The notes beneath the pieces were generated by a model. That model was not told where the DNA came from. It did not search any database and saw only the letters and a program-made list of their open reading frames with translations. Below, in pieces: positions 33,308 through 42,629 of a stretch of 64,000 nucleotides of DNA (positions are counted from its first letter, which is position 1; each line of letters opens with the position of its first letter). The stretch is from UBA2396 sp038042175. Its GTDB lineage: Bacteria; Planctomycetota; Phycisphaerae; Phycisphaerales; UBA1924. Both the position numbers and the translations under genes were made by a program. The stretch lies in assembly GCA_964358855.1 (NCBI GenBank), contig CAYHQQ010000016.1, forward strand, positions 7,247 through 71,246, written 5' to 3'.

Positions 33308-33715
33308 ATGTCGGCGATTCCCAATCACTACGCGTGCATCACAACCCCGGGGGGGAGTGTCACTCACGTCGTCGTGCCCATCGGCGACTTCGAACGCTTG
33401 CAGGCCGAGCACCAGGCTCTGGAAGCAAGCTCCGCCCCCGGGGAGAGCGAGATCGACGCCGCCTTGCGTGTCTTGCACGACCCGGCGACCGCCTGGCACG
33501 ACGCCGGCACCGTCTTCGAACAACTCGTCCGCCGGGGGCTGGCCCCACTTCGCAAAGAACGCGGCCTCACTCAGAGCGACCTCGCCGCCATGCTCGAACT
33601 CTCCCAGGCCCAGGTCTCCCGCCTCGAACGCGACCTCGACGGCGCCTCGCTCCGCCTGCTTCGCCGAATCGCCACTTTGCTCAAGCCCGATGGCAAGCAG
33701 CTCAGAGCGGGATGA
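33308..33715 (+). CDS. XRE-family helix-turn-helix regulator (antitoxin candidate)
   Basis: 135 residues with GGAGG ahead of the ATG. Residues 1-40 (VTHVVVPIGDFERLQAE) resemble the N-terminus of Phd-like antitoxins, where VVPxxxYExL is common. The C-terminal half is a Cro/C1-type helix-turn-helix: LAPLRKERGLTQSDLAAMLELSQAQVSRLE. This pairing is typical of HigA/RelB-like antitoxins that repress their own operon. With the upstream RelE-like gene it would form a type II toxin-antitoxin module. Confidence 0.75.
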   Translation: MSAIPNHYACITTPGGSVTHVVVPIGDFERLQAEHQALEASSAPGESEIDAALRVLHDPATAWHDAGTVFEQLVRRGLAPLRKERGLTQSDLAAMLELSQAQVSRLERDLDGASLRLLRRIATLLKPDGKQLRAG

Positions 33716-33775
33716 GCCTTGCTGCTGGTCGGGTACTGACGCTTCGCCGATCCCGCACTGACCGGGAGATGTTCC

Positions 33776-34006
33776 ATGAGCAGCATTGTGCAGATCTATG
33801 TCGCACTTCTGGACGAGGGCGTGGACACTTGGCGGCCGGTTCAGGCCGAGCCCGTGAGTGGCAACATCTATCGAATTGTCAGCCAGGAATTCGACCGTAC
33901 TTGTGAGGCATGGCAATTTGAACCAGGCGAATTGGTTGTATGCGAAATGCGAGACTCCAGTAGTGGGCGCATTCTGGCTGCGACGAGCAGGACCAGTCCC
34001 ACTTGA
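33776..34006 (+). CDS. Small conserved hypothetical protein
   Basis: 76 residues with GGGAG seven bases before the ATG. The sequence IYVALLDEGVDTWRPVQAEPV, NIYRIVSQ and WQFEPGELVVCEMR matches a small, widespread bacterial family of unknown function whose members share the LxEGxDxWRPV and FxPGxxVxCE pattern. A compact beta barrel is likely. It follows the XRE gene by 60 bases on the same strand. A half copy of palindromic family A begins eight bases after its stop. Confidence 0.7.
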   Translation: MSSIVQIYVALLDEGVDTWRPVQAEPVSGNIYRIVSQEFDRTCEAWQFEPGELVVCEMRDSSSGRILAATSRTSPT

Positions 34007-34013
34007 TGCCAAC

Positions 34014-34031
34014 TCTCGCTGGCGCGTCGGC
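34014..34031. repeat. Palindromic element family A, half copy
   Basis: TCTCGCTGGCGCGTCGGC is the right-hand end of family A, directly after the stop codon of the small conserved gene. Confidence 0.6.
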
Positions 34032-34092
34032 CTTTGAATCTCGGTGCTTCCTCGGGCTCGCCCCGGGCTCTCGGCGCGCGAACAATGACTCC

Positions 34093-34977
34093 ATGGATGT
34101 GATCTCCCGCGTCAAACATCCGGCCGTCGCGCTCGAGACAACGCTCCTGCTCCACGGCGTGCCCCGCGCCGAGAGCCTGCCGCTGGCGGCGGACCTTTGC
34201 CGGCTTGTGGCGGCCCAGGGCTCGCACGCCGCGGTGGTGGGGGTGGTCAACGGAAAGCCGACCGTCGGGCTCACAAGCGACGAGCTCGCCGAGCTCCTGG
34301 GCGCCGCCAAGGTCGAGAAGTGCAACACGGCCAACCTGGGCGTGGTGCTCCATCGCGGGTGCCACGCCGCAACCACCGTGAGCACCACCATGGAGCTGGC
34401 GGCCGCCGCGGGCGTCAAGGTCTTTGCCACTGGCGGGCTCGGAGGCGTGCACCGAGGCTACGGGACGCAGCTGGATATCTCGGCGGATCTGGCCGCGTTT
34501 ACGAGGTTTCCCGTCGCGGTGGTGACCAGCGGGGTCAAGAGTCTGCTCGATGTCGAGGCAACCCGCGAGGCCTTTGAGACCCTGGGTGTGACGGTGGTTG
34601 GCTATCGCACCGAGCGTTTCCCGGCGTTCTATCTCCGCGAGAGCGAGGCCGACGTCGATGCCACCTTCGACGACGCGGGTGATCTCGCGCGATTTGTCGT
34701 GCGGGAGATGGAGCGGACGGGGCGGGGCGTGGTGGTGTGCAACCCGATCCCCAAGCATGATGAGATCGACCGGCGGAGCTGGGACCGCTGGCTCGCGCTG
34801 GCGACAGCGCCCGAGCCGGGTGACCGTGGGCACGCCGGGCGGGACCTGACCCCGGCGACTTTGGGACGCCTGCACGAGCTGTCCAGCGGCGCGACGCTGC
34901 GGGCGAATATGGCGCTCGTGCGTTCCAACGCGTCGCTGGCGGGTCTGATCGCGTCCAAGGCCCAGCTGCGTTCGTGA
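34093..34977 (+). CDS. psuG: Pseudouridine-5'-phosphate glycosidase
   Basis: 294 residues from ATG 34093, the family's usual length. Motifs: ALETTLLLHGVPR, TVGLTSDELAELLG, TTVSTTMELAAAAGVKVFATGGLGGVHRG, VTSGVKSLLDVEATREAFETLGV (the catalytic Lys in SGVKS) and CNPIPKHDEI. PsuG reversibly splits pseudouridine 5'-phosphate into uracil and ribose 5-phosphate, so it salvages modified nucleosides from RNA. The usual kinase partner psuK is not adjacent. Interestingly a cytosine deaminase at 20265 also produces uracil. Confidence 0.93.
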   Translation: MDVISRVKHPAVALETTLLLHGVPRAESLPLAADLCRLVAAQGSHAAVVGVVNGKPTVGLTSDELAELLGAAKVEKCNTANLGVVLHRGCHAATTVSTTMELAAAAGVKVFATGGLGGVHRGYGTQLDISADLAAFTRFPVAVVTSGVKSLLDVEATREAFETLGVTVVGYRTERFPAFYLRESEADVDATFDDAGDLARFVVREMERTGRGVVVCNPIPKHDEIDRRSWDRWLALATAPEPGDRGHAGRDLTPATLGRLHELSSGATLRANMALVRSNASLAGLIASKAQLRS

Positions 34978-35305
34978 TGTTATCGGTCTATGGATGGGTC
35001 GTTCGCCGGTGCTTCACCAAATCTTTGCCGGCGGGGGAATGCGATGGGCGTTGCCCGGGATCGACTTTCTGATACCATCCATTTCCACCGTAAGGATGCG
35101 GCTCGGCGCGAGTTGGGAAGCCATCTTCGCTGAGGCAGAGGGTTCAGAGAGGTTCAAAAAAGTGCTCGGATGTTTGGTCGCCGGCGAGATGGCGGGGTGT
35201 CCCCGCCGGATCTGTTCGGGGGCGAGGGCTGCGTCCCTACGTTCCGCTCGTGCGGCGTGTAGGCGGAGCGTGTGAAGAGGTTCTGGTCACGACGAAAGGA
35301 TTGCC
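34978..35305. other. Intergenic leader before the 780-residue secreted protein
   Basis: 328 bases with no supported gene. It contains a GGCGGGG/CCCCGCC hairpin at about 35192 and a Gly/Cys-rich codon-like stretch that is not convincing as coding. A weak promoter could lie near 35053 (TTGCCC) and 35075 (TACCAT). The end provides an AAAGGA ribosome binding site for the gene at 35306. Confidence 0.5.
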
Positions 35306-37648
35306 ATGAAGAAGAATGCTTGTGTGCTCGGGATGGTCGCGGTGGCGGGGCTCGCGCTCCCGGCGATGGCGCAGGACAGCGTGTCGAACACCCCGGGCCT
35401 GCCCGGTGATGCGATCGCGGTGGACGTGGCCGGTGCGCCCAACCAGAAGTCCGCGTATGTCGTGGACCTGGTGCCGCTGTTCACCTCCTGGAACACCAAG
35501 TTCGGCATCGCCCCGATCATCAAGGGCTCGACGGTCACCGGTGCCTATCGCGGCAGCGCCCACCCCAGCGGCACGTTTTTCAACGCTCAGCTCAGCGCCC
35601 AGAGCATCAGCCAGACCCTGGGACGCAACGTCCCCTACGCCTCGAGCCTCTACCGCCACTGGAATGACGACGCCGGCCAGGGCAGCGGCATCAACCCCGA
35701 GCAGAACGCCCCGACCAACGTGACCGAGCCCTCGGGCCTCTCAAATCAGTTCGGCGTCGTCTTTGCTGACTTCGGCACCACTCCGGCCGCCACCAGCGCC
35801 AGCACGGTCATTTCGGGCCTGGTGAACTACAACCCCAACGACCCCGGGCGCCTCTGGGTCACCCGCGTGGTGTCCGCCGGCAACTTCCTCACCGGCCAGG
35901 GCGACCGCAGCCAGTTCGGCATTGGCGCCATCGACAGCCACGGCAACACGTACATCCGGGCCGACTCGTTCAACTCGACCCACGCCAACAAGATCACCGG
36001 CAACAACTACTTCCGCGTCCGCGCCGATCAGAACGGCGCCTTCGCGGGCCGGGACCCGGCCATGCTCAACGTGATCGACATCGCCGGCGGGTCCGACGCG
36101 CCCGCGACCGATTGGATCGTCAGGCTCCACGCGACCTCACACAACACGCCCAACGGCATCCCCTCCGAGCTCACGACCAGCCCGCGCGGCGCGGTCATCG
36201 GCTCGAACTTCAACCGCAACTACGTCTATGAGTCGACTCCGCTCACGCCCCTTGAGACCACCACCCACCGTCCCGGCACGGGCGACCATCGCGGAGGCGT
36301 CGGCTTCTCGCCCCTCAAGCTCCGCGGCCTCGCCACCGTCGGGACCGCCGCCATGATCACCAAGACCAGCCTGGTGATCGCCAACGGGCAGCCCACCGAT
36401 GCCATCAGCATGTGGGGCGTCGACGGCGTCGGGCTTCCCGTCAACCCCGTCACAATCCAGCTTCCCCGGGCCGTGACGACCACGCTCCCCGATCCCGCCG
36501 CGTACACAACCGCCCCGCAGCAGTACGACTGGGATCTGGGCAACGGCACGAGCGTGGGCGATTTCCGGCACTACAGCAGCCAGGTCTTCGCACGCGGCGG
36601 AAACGGGCAGGTCGCCATCGGCCGCGACCAGGCAGGTCGCGGGCTTCTGGCCGCCGAGGTCAGCGGCGGGCAGTCGATGACCGCGGGCGTTCCCCCGGTT
36701 CCCACCGACGACAGCGGCCACAACGCCATCGCGGTCTACCGCTTTGATCCCGCCAACGCCGCGGGCGGCTCCTGGATCGTCGCCGCATGGACCAATCCCG
36801 CTGGCTCGTTTACGGGCGCCTCGGGCAAGGAGATCTACGGCGACAACGGCAACGACGGCATCCCGTTCTCGGCCGACGCGGGCGAGTTCGATGGCGTCGT
36901 TGATCTCAACCCGCTGAGCCCGACGTACGACGGCCCCATCGGGCGTCTGTGCTGGGCCGCCGAGCGTACGGGCGGGTCGATCATCGGGCCTTCGATCTCG
37001 GCCCCGACCTTCGACTCGGTCGGCAACATCTACTTCCTGGCGACCGCCGCGCTCTACAAGAGCACAGGCATCGACTACGACAACGTGCTGATCCGGGCGA
37101 TCTATGACCCCACCACGTTCTCCTACAAGCTCGATCTCATGCTCGAGCTGGGCAAGACCTTCCTGGGCGCCAACTCGGGGCTCCGGTACCAGATGCAGTT
37201 CATGTCGGTCTCCACTTCGGGAAGCCGTCCGACCTCGGCGAGCATCTGGTCCGACAACGCGACGGGCCAGGCCTGGAACGACATGGATCCCACCACGCTC
37301 GACATCCAGGACCCGCGCACGCTGGGCGGGCTGGTGCTCTCGGCGTCGATCGTCTATGACCGCAACAACGACGGACTCTTCGAGAACCCGGCGTCGACGG
37401 GCGGCAACCCCGCCAGCCCCGATCAGCAGTACAACGCTCTGATGTACATCGGCTACATGGGCTCGGCGCCCCAGGGCTGCCCGGCCGACTTCGATGGTGA
37501 CGGCACCGTCGACTTCTTCGATTACGACGCCTTCGTCATCTGCTTCGAGGACCCCGATTGCACCCAGGCCGACTTCGACGGCGACGGCACCGTCGACTTC
37601 TTCGACTACGACGCCTTCGTGGTCGCGTTCGAGACCCCCTGCCCATAA
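35306..37648 (+). CDS. Large secreted protein with two C-terminal FDYD (dockerin-like) repeats
   Basis: 780 residues. Signal peptide MKKNACVLGMVAVAGLALPAMA. The middle (30-720) is Gly/Asn/Asp/Thr-rich with predicted beta structure and segments such as DGVGLPVNPVTIQLP and NGGFARGGNGQ-like loops; no enzyme family was recognised. The last 55 residues hold two near-identical copies of ADFDGDGTVDFFDYDAFV followed by FExP, and the protein ends with Cys-Pro. DxDxDGxxDxxDxxxF is the calcium loop of EF-hand/dockerin type I repeats. Secreted and probably bound to a surface partner. A strong terminator follows at 37677. Confidence 0.75.
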   Translation: MKKNACVLGMVAVAGLALPAMAQDSVSNTPGLPGDAIAVDVAGAPNQKSAYVVDLVPLFTSWNTKFGIAPIIKGSTVTGAYRGSAHPSGTFFNAQLSAQSISQTLGRNVPYASSLYRHWNDDAGQGSGINPEQNAPTNVTEPSGLSNQFGVVFADFGTTPAATSASTVISGLVNYNPNDPGRLWVTRVVSAGNFLTGQGDRSQFGIGAIDSHGNTYIRADSFNSTHANKITGNNYFRVRADQNGAFAGRDPAMLNVIDIAGGSDAPATDWIVRLHATSHNTPNGIPSELTTSPRGAVIGSNFNRNYVYESTPLTPLETTTHRPGTGDHRGGVGFSPLKLRGLATVGTAAMITKTSLVIANGQPTDAISMWGVDGVGLPVNPVTIQLPRAVTTTLPDPAAYTTAPQQYDWDLGNGTSVGDFRHYSSQVFARGGNGQVAIGRDQAGRGLLAAEVSGGQSMTAGVPPVPTDDSGHNAIAVYRFDPANAAGGSWIVAAWTNPAGSFTGASGKEIYGDNGNDGIPFSADAGEFDGVVDLNPLSPTYDGPIGRLCWAAERTGGSIIGPSISAPTFDSVGNIYFLATAALYKSTGIDYDNVLIRAIYDPTTFSYKLDLMLELGKTFLGANSGLRYQMQFMSVSTSGSRPTSASIWSDNATGQAWNDMDPTTLDIQDPRTLGGLVLSASIVYDRNNDGLFENPASTGGNPASPDQQYNALMYIGYMGSAPQGCPADFDGDGTVDFFDYDAFVICFEDPDCTQADFDGDGTVDFFDYDAFVVAFETPCP

Positions 37649-37676
37649 CCATCGGGCCACGCTCACGCCAAAGACT

Positions 37677-37703
37677 CCCCCGGGCCCTGCCCGGGGGTTT
37701 TTC
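37677..37703 (+). terminator. Rho-independent terminator
   Basis: A perfect 9-bp stem (CCCCCGGGC and its complement, three-base loop) followed by TTTTTC, 28 bases after the stop codon at 37648. Confidence 0.92.
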
Positions 37704-37802
37704 TTTGGTCGATGGCACTATCAATAGATCGGGCAAGGGTTTATACTCCCGATCGACCGCCGCGTGGCGTCTCACGTGCGGGACCGGTCCTGGAGACCTG
37801 AG

Positions 37803-39446
37803 ATGATCTGTCGCCAACTCGTGCTCGCCGCTCTTTGCGCACCCGCGGCGCTGGTCCACGCCCAGTGGAGCCCCGCGACGGGGCAGTGGGGTAAGACCGA
37901 GACGCGCGACGTCCGCGTGATGGCGTGGAACATCAGAGACGGGCTCTGCTCGACCAACCTCAAGCTCGAGGGCGCCAACAACTGGTGCTGTCTCGCCCGC
38001 GTCGTCGCGGCCATGAAGCCCGACGTCCTCATCCTCGAGGAGTGTGCCGACAACTCGGGCAACGGCACGGGCGCGAGCGTCGACAGCGTTGCCAATCTGC
38101 TCACGACTCTCTCGCTCTTCCAGAACGGCGGGACCGATCCGTTCCGCGGCGGGGCGGTCACCGCGTACATCAAAAAGTACGCACCCTCGTTCGATCTGCC
38201 GTACGTGTGGGTTTCGGGAAACACCGACGGGTTCAATCGCAACGTCATCATGAGCCGGTTCCCTTTCGGCGATCTCAACGGGGACACCAAGTCCAACTAC
38301 GACCAGTTCCTCACGCAGGCGGACCTGTACTCGCCCGGCGGGGGCACGGGCATCCGCGGCTGGACCGTGGGTGAGATCAATCTGCCCGAGGCGAGCTATC
38401 GCGGCGACATGGTCATCGGATGCTCGCACCTCAAGTCGGGCGGGACCGCGTCGGACTACTCCGACCGCCTGGCCGCCTCGCAGAACATCGCGTACATCAT
38501 CGACTACTGGTACAACGGCGGGGGCAGCGGGGTTCCGGATCCGCGCAACAAGGTCATCGAGGCTCCCGTCGCCACGCGCATCCTCGACCCGTACACCCCG
38601 GTGATCTGGGGCGGCGACCTCAACGAGGACGAGAACTCCAACGGGCGTGACGGACCGGCGCTCTGGACGACCCGCGCCGCCTCGACCAGCGGCGACGGCA
38701 CCGATCGCGACCGCACCGACAGCACCTACGACGACGCACGCGACCCGCTCAACGCCAGCGGCGCCAATCGCAACACGCAGGGGTCCAGCAAGCTCGACTA
38801 CATCTGCTGGCAGGACTCCATCGCCACGCTCCGCCGGTCGTATGTCTACTCGGCCGCCAGCGGCGGGCCGCCGGCTTATCCGCCCGAGATCATCGGTCTT
38901 CCCACGCCCGGGCTGGCGACGTCGCTCGCGTCGGATCACAAGCCCGTCATCGCCGATTTCATCCTGCCCGCACCGCCGCCCCCCGGCCCGTTCTCGCTGC
39001 TCTCCCCCGCCGACGGGAGCTCGGATCAATCCTTGACCCCCACGCTCAGTTGGTCGATCTCGACGGGCGCCACCTCGTACTGGCTGCTGGTCGCCGACAA
39101 TCCCGCGTTCGGCGCGCCCCTGCTGTCGGTCCCGGGGCTGACGAATACGTCGTTCTCGGTTCCCGCGGGCGTGCTCGCCCACTGCGTCCCGTACTACTGG
39201 AAGGTGGTCGCGGGCAACGCGTTTGGGTCGGTCGCGTCGACGCCGGCACTTGCCTCGTTCACCACGATCTCGGCCGCCGATTTCAACAGCGACGGGGCCG
39301 TCGACTTCTTTGACTACGACGAGTTTGTCACGTGCTTCGAGGGCGGGGCGTGTCCGCCGGGCACCACCGCCGACTTCGATGGCGACGGCACGGCCGACTT
39401 CTTCGACTACGACAGCTTCGTGGTTGCGTTTGAGACCCCGTGCTGA
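37803..39446 (+). CDS. Secreted endonuclease/exonuclease/phosphatase-fold protein with FDYD tail
   Basis: 547 residues from ATG 37803. Signal peptide MICRQLVLAALCAPAALVHA. The EEP (DNase I-like) domain shows RVMAWNIRDGL (catalytic Asn), DVLILEECAD (metal Glu), MVIGCSHLKSGG (His), WGGDLNEDENS (Asp, Asn) and the closing SDHKPVIADF (Asp-His). A fibronectin III-like domain follows (LLSPADGSSDQSLTPTLSWS to about 480). The C-terminus has two FDYD repeats (ADFNSDGAVDFFDYDEFV and ADFDGDGTADFFDYDSFV) and ends in Cys. It is a likely extracellular nuclease or phosphodiesterase. Confidence 0.85.
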   Translation: MICRQLVLAALCAPAALVHAQWSPATGQWGKTETRDVRVMAWNIRDGLCSTNLKLEGANNWCCLARVVAAMKPDVLILEECADNSGNGTGASVDSVANLLTTLSLFQNGGTDPFRGGAVTAYIKKYAPSFDLPYVWVSGNTDGFNRNVIMSRFPFGDLNGDTKSNYDQFLTQADLYSPGGGTGIRGWTVGEINLPEASYRGDMVIGCSHLKSGGTASDYSDRLAASQNIAYIIDYWYNGGGSGVPDPRNKVIEAPVATRILDPYTPVIWGGDLNEDENSNGRDGPALWTTRAASTSGDGTDRDRTDSTYDDARDPLNASGANRNTQGSSKLDYICWQDSIATLRRSYVYSAASGGPPAYPPEIIGLPTPGLATSLASDHKPVIADFILPAPPPPGPFSLLSPADGSSDQSLTPTLSWSISTGATSYWLLVADNPAFGAPLLSVPGLTNTSFSVPAGVLAHCVPYYWKVVAGNAFGSVASTPALASFTTISAADFNSDGAVDFFDYDEFVTCFEGGACPPGTTADFDGDGTADFFDYDSFVVAFETPC

Positions 39447-39474
39447 GCGCATGAGCGGCTGGGCGGCGCGTTCT

Positions 39475-40545
39475 TCACTTGGCGAACAGGAACGCACAAG
39501 GGCGAGTCTGTGCCTGACCGCCCGAGTGGACGACGTGCTCGTAGCCCTCGTGCATCGAGGCCGAGCCGGTCTGGCCGTCCTTGCGCAGGGCGTAGAGCGT
39601 GACGTTGAAGTTGGGGATGCCCTTGGCGGTGAGGTGGCGGCGTTCGCGCGTGCGGTCGGCGATGCGTTTGAGCGTGAAGAGGCAGGCGGCCTCGGGCGTG
39701 TCGCCGTTCTCCATGCGTGAGACGACCAGCGACGCGCCGCAGACCTGCATCACCGCCTCGCCGCGACCGGTGGCGCCGGCGGAGCCGATGGCGTTGTCGG
39801 TGTAGAGGCCGGCGCCAACGATGGGCGTGTCGCCCACGCGACCGGCGATCTTGTACGAGAGGCCCGAGGTGCTGGTGATGCTGGCGAGGTTGCCCGCGAC
39901 ATCCAGCGCCGAGAGGTGGATCGTGCCGTAGGTGAACGGGACCTTGGGCGCGGTCGATGAATTGCCCGGCGCGGGGGTGGGGGCGGGAGGGGGAGTGGGG
40001 GTGGCGCCGGGCACGGCGACGTTCTTCGCGGGGTCCACATTGCCGGCCCACAGCGCCTGGCCGAACGTGCTGCCGGCGTCGCCCGCGAGTTCGTCCGCGC
40101 TGAGCCAGCCGTCCTTGGTCGAGAGCGTGGCCTTCCAATCGAGCCACGCGCGACGGGCCTTGTCGGTGAGGAGTTGTTCTTCGGGGAATCCAAGAGCTCG
40201 CGCGAAGCGTGCGGCGCCCTCGCCCACGAGCAGCGTGTGATCGGTACGGCGAAGGACCTCCAGGGCCAATCGCGAGACGTGCCTGAAGCCGCGGACGCCG
40301 GCGACGCCGCCCGCGCGGTGGCGCGGGCCGTCCATGATGGCGGCGTCGAGCTCGACGATCCCGTCCTCGTTGGGCAGGCCGCCGTAGCCGACGGAGAGTT
40401 CTTCGGGGTCGTCTTCGACGAGGCTGATGCCGGCGACCAGGGCGTCCAGGAGCGCCTCGCCGCGGGCGAGGCCCTGGGCGGCCCGCGTGACGGCGGGTGC
40501 GCCGTTCCAGCTGGAGATCATCACGGGAGGGGTCGTGGCGCTCAT
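39475..40545 (-). CDS. N4-(beta-N-acetylglucosaminyl)-L-asparaginase / isoaspartyl peptidase
   Basis: 356 residues, an Ntn-hydrolase. The alpha part contains SVGYGGLPNEDGIVELDAAIMDG and RHRAGGVAGVRG. Autocleavage is expected before Thr208 in TYGTIHLSALD, and the beta part has SITSTSGLSYKIAGRVGDTPIVGAGLY with the substrate Arg and Asp. It hydrolyses the Asn-GlcNAc linkage or isoaspartyl peptides. Just before the cleavage site lies an unusual insert, ATPTPPPAPTPAPGNSS (181-197), in the disordered linker. There is no signal peptide, though many relatives are exported. Converges with the secreted nuclease gene. Confidence 0.88.
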   Translation of the reverse strand: MSATTPPVMISSWNGAPAVTRAAQGLARGEALLDALVAGISLVEDDPEELSVGYGGLPNEDGIVELDAAIMDGPRHRAGGVAGVRGFRHVSRLALEVLRRTDHTLLVGEGAARFARALGFPEEQLLTDKARRAWLDWKATLSTKDGWLSADELAGDAGSTFGQALWAGNVDPAKNVAVPGATPTPPPAPTPAPGNSSTAPKVPFTYGTIHLSALDVAGNLASITSTSGLSYKIAGRVGDTPIVGAGLYTDNAIGSAGATGRGEAVMQVCGASLVVSRMENGDTPEAACLFTLKRIADRTRERRHLTAKGIPNFNVTLYALRKDGQTGSASMHEGYEHVVHSGGQAQTRPCAFLFAK

Positions 40546-40639
40546 GGAAGAGTGTTCGCGGCTCGGCGGCGCAAGTCGCGTCGAACGTCACAAACAATCC
40601 ATGAGACGGCCGATCGATGGTTTGCCAACGGGACCGGGC

Positions 40640-42445
40640 TTACTTGCCCGCGGGAGGCGTCGCCTCGGGCTTGGGCTGGGACTTGGCGTTGGCTTTGGCG
40701 ACCTCTTCGAGGCGCCCGAAGTACTTCCGCACGGTTGCTCGGAGTTCGGGCGGGACCTCGCCATTGCTCAGCGCCTCGGCGGCGTTCTTCTTGCTCGCCT
40801 CGACCGCCTCGGTGAACTCGGCGACCGACTCGCCCACCATCTGCTCGCCCTTGATGTACTGCTTGCCGATGATGGGGCCCTTGCCGGCCTTGACTTTCAG
40901 CTTGGCCTGCTCGGTGTTGAAATCGGTGGGGGTTGAGCCGCTTCGGTCGCCCTGGCCCTTGCCGGGCCCGCCGCCCTTGCCGTTGCTGCCGAACTTGTTG
41001 CTGTCGCCTTCCTTCCAATCGCCTTCCTGCTGGTTCCAGGCCAGTCCCATGGGTCCGCTCTTGTTGCCATCGCCATCGCACGAGCCGCCCATGCACTCGC
41101 CCAAGGCGGCCATTTGCGACTGGCACTCGGACATGGCGGCGCTGAGCGCCTGAGCCTGCTGCTGCATCATCTCGGCCTCGGAGAGCTGCGAACCCAGCTC
41201 GGACATCGAGGCGTTCTCGCCCTGCGAGTCGCCCGATTCCATGCTGCCCGAGCACTCGGACATCTTCTGGCCCATCTGGGCGCCGTTCTTGGAGGCGTTG
41301 GCCTTGGCGGTCAGCTGCTTGGCGAGCTGCTGCTTCTGTTCAGGGGACAGGCCCTTGAGGGCCTCGAGCGCCTTGGCGATCATCGCGGGATTGGCCGCGA
41401 GCTGCTTGGCCATCTCGGCGGCCTGCTTGGAGTCCATGCCGGCCTGCTCCATCGCCTTGGCGATGTCCTTGGCGGCGTCGGCGTTCTGCTTGAGCTGCTC
41501 GCCCAGCTTGCCCATCGCCTCAGCGATCTTCTTCTTCTCTTCGGGGGAGAGGTTCTTGTCGCCCAGCTTGGCCTTGAGTTCGTCCAAGGCCTTGCTCGCC
41601 TTGGCGAAGTCGCCCTTAGCCAGGTTCTTGTAGAGCTCGTTGAGCTCCGAGCCGCCCGGGTGCTTGAGCTGCGCCATCATCTCCTTCATGGCGTCGAGCT
41701 GCATCCCCTTCTCGCCCTTGGCCATCCCCGCGAGCTTCTCGTTGAGGTCCGTCAGACGCTTCATCTCGGCGGTGCGGATCGCCTCGGGCTTGACAGCTCC
41801 CGGGGGCTGGAGTTCTTCGGGCTTGGTCTGGTCGCCCAGCTCCTTCTTGAGCTCGGGATCGATCTTGGCGAGCACCTTGTCGAGCTCGGCCTGCTTTTCC
41901 TTGATGTCCTGCTTCACCGCGATGACCTGATCCTGGCGTGTCTTCTCTTCTTCCTTCTTGGCCTTGTTGCCAAGAGCGTCGAAGACGGGAAGGGTCCACG
42001 CGATGGCCAGCACCATGGCGGCAGCCATGGGCCAGTACCAGCGCTTGGGCATCTCGATGGGGATCGCGCGATTCACGTCGACACCGATCGCCTTGGCACG
42101 AGCGGTCTCAACGACCAGCTTCGACCACGACTCCTTGGGCTCGCCGATGGAAAGGGCCGTCGAGAGCGATTCACGAAGCTGCGCCCGCTCGTCGAGCACG
42201 CGGGCGGCCTTGGGCGTCCTGGCCCGAGTGGCGAACGACCAGGAGAGCGAGCCCGCGGCCACGATGCCGCCGGCCACCTGCATCACCATGTTCCACTGGA
42301 GCGAGAGCGCAAAGACCTGCTGCACGGTCCGGAGCACGGCCATGACGGCCAGCGCGAGCGTGAGGGCGATGAGCACCGATCGGATGAGCTCGATCAGGAA
42401 GAGCCTGCGACCAGCTCGCTGAACCGCACGAAGAATCTCGTTCAT
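40640..42445 (-). CDS. Membrane-anchored coiled-coil protein of unknown function
   Basis: 601 residues. Two membrane helices near the N-terminus (about 18-40 and 50-72), a soluble part with ERAQLRESLSTALSIGEP, a third helix at about 140-160, then 350 residues of charged helices rich in Ala, Lys, Glu, Gln and Met (KKKIAEAMGKLGEQLKQNADAAKDIAKAMEQAG). Near residue 410-480 there is a Met/Ser/Gln/Cys-rich stretch (QMGQKMSECSGSMESGDSQG) and a Gly/Asn/Lys-rich segment. It resembles large planctomycete membrane proteins with long coiled coils that are often found near MoxR ATPases, but none is present here. Confidence 0.6.
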   Translation of the reverse strand: MNEILRAVQRAGRRLFLIELIRSVLIALTLALAVMAVLRTVQQVFALSLQWNMVMQVAGGIVAAGSLSWSFATRARTPKAARVLDERAQLRESLSTALSIGEPKESWSKLVVETARAKAIGVDVNRAIPIEMPKRWYWPMAAAMVLAIAWTLPVFDALGNKAKKEEEKTRQDQVIAVKQDIKEKQAELDKVLAKIDPELKKELGDQTKPEELQPPGAVKPEAIRTAEMKRLTDLNEKLAGMAKGEKGMQLDAMKEMMAQLKHPGGSELNELYKNLAKGDFAKASKALDELKAKLGDKNLSPEEKKKIAEAMGKLGEQLKQNADAAKDIAKAMEQAGMDSKQAAEMAKQLAANPAMIAKALEALKGLSPEQKQQLAKQLTAKANASKNGAQMGQKMSECSGSMESGDSQGENASMSELGSQLSEAEMMQQQAQALSAAMSECQSQMAALGECMGGSCDGDGNKSGPMGLAWNQQEGDWKEGDSNKFGSNGKGGGPGKGQGDRSGSTPTDFNTEQAKLKVKAGKGPIIGKQYIKGEQMVGESVAEFTEAVEASKKNAAEALSNGEVPPELRATVRKYFGRLEEVAKANAKSQPKPEATPPAGK

Positions 42446-42629
42446 GGAATCGCTCCGCTTGGATTTCCTGCTGCCCGATCGCTCGGATCCCGCCCCAAAC
42501 CCCACCCGGCCCTCACCCGACCCCTCATCATACCGTACGAACCCAAGCCGGGTGCATGTTCTTGCCATCTGCATCGGCCGATCTTGAGCGTGGGATACGA
42601 GAATCGGGTTCACCCAAGGCCGCCTTCGA

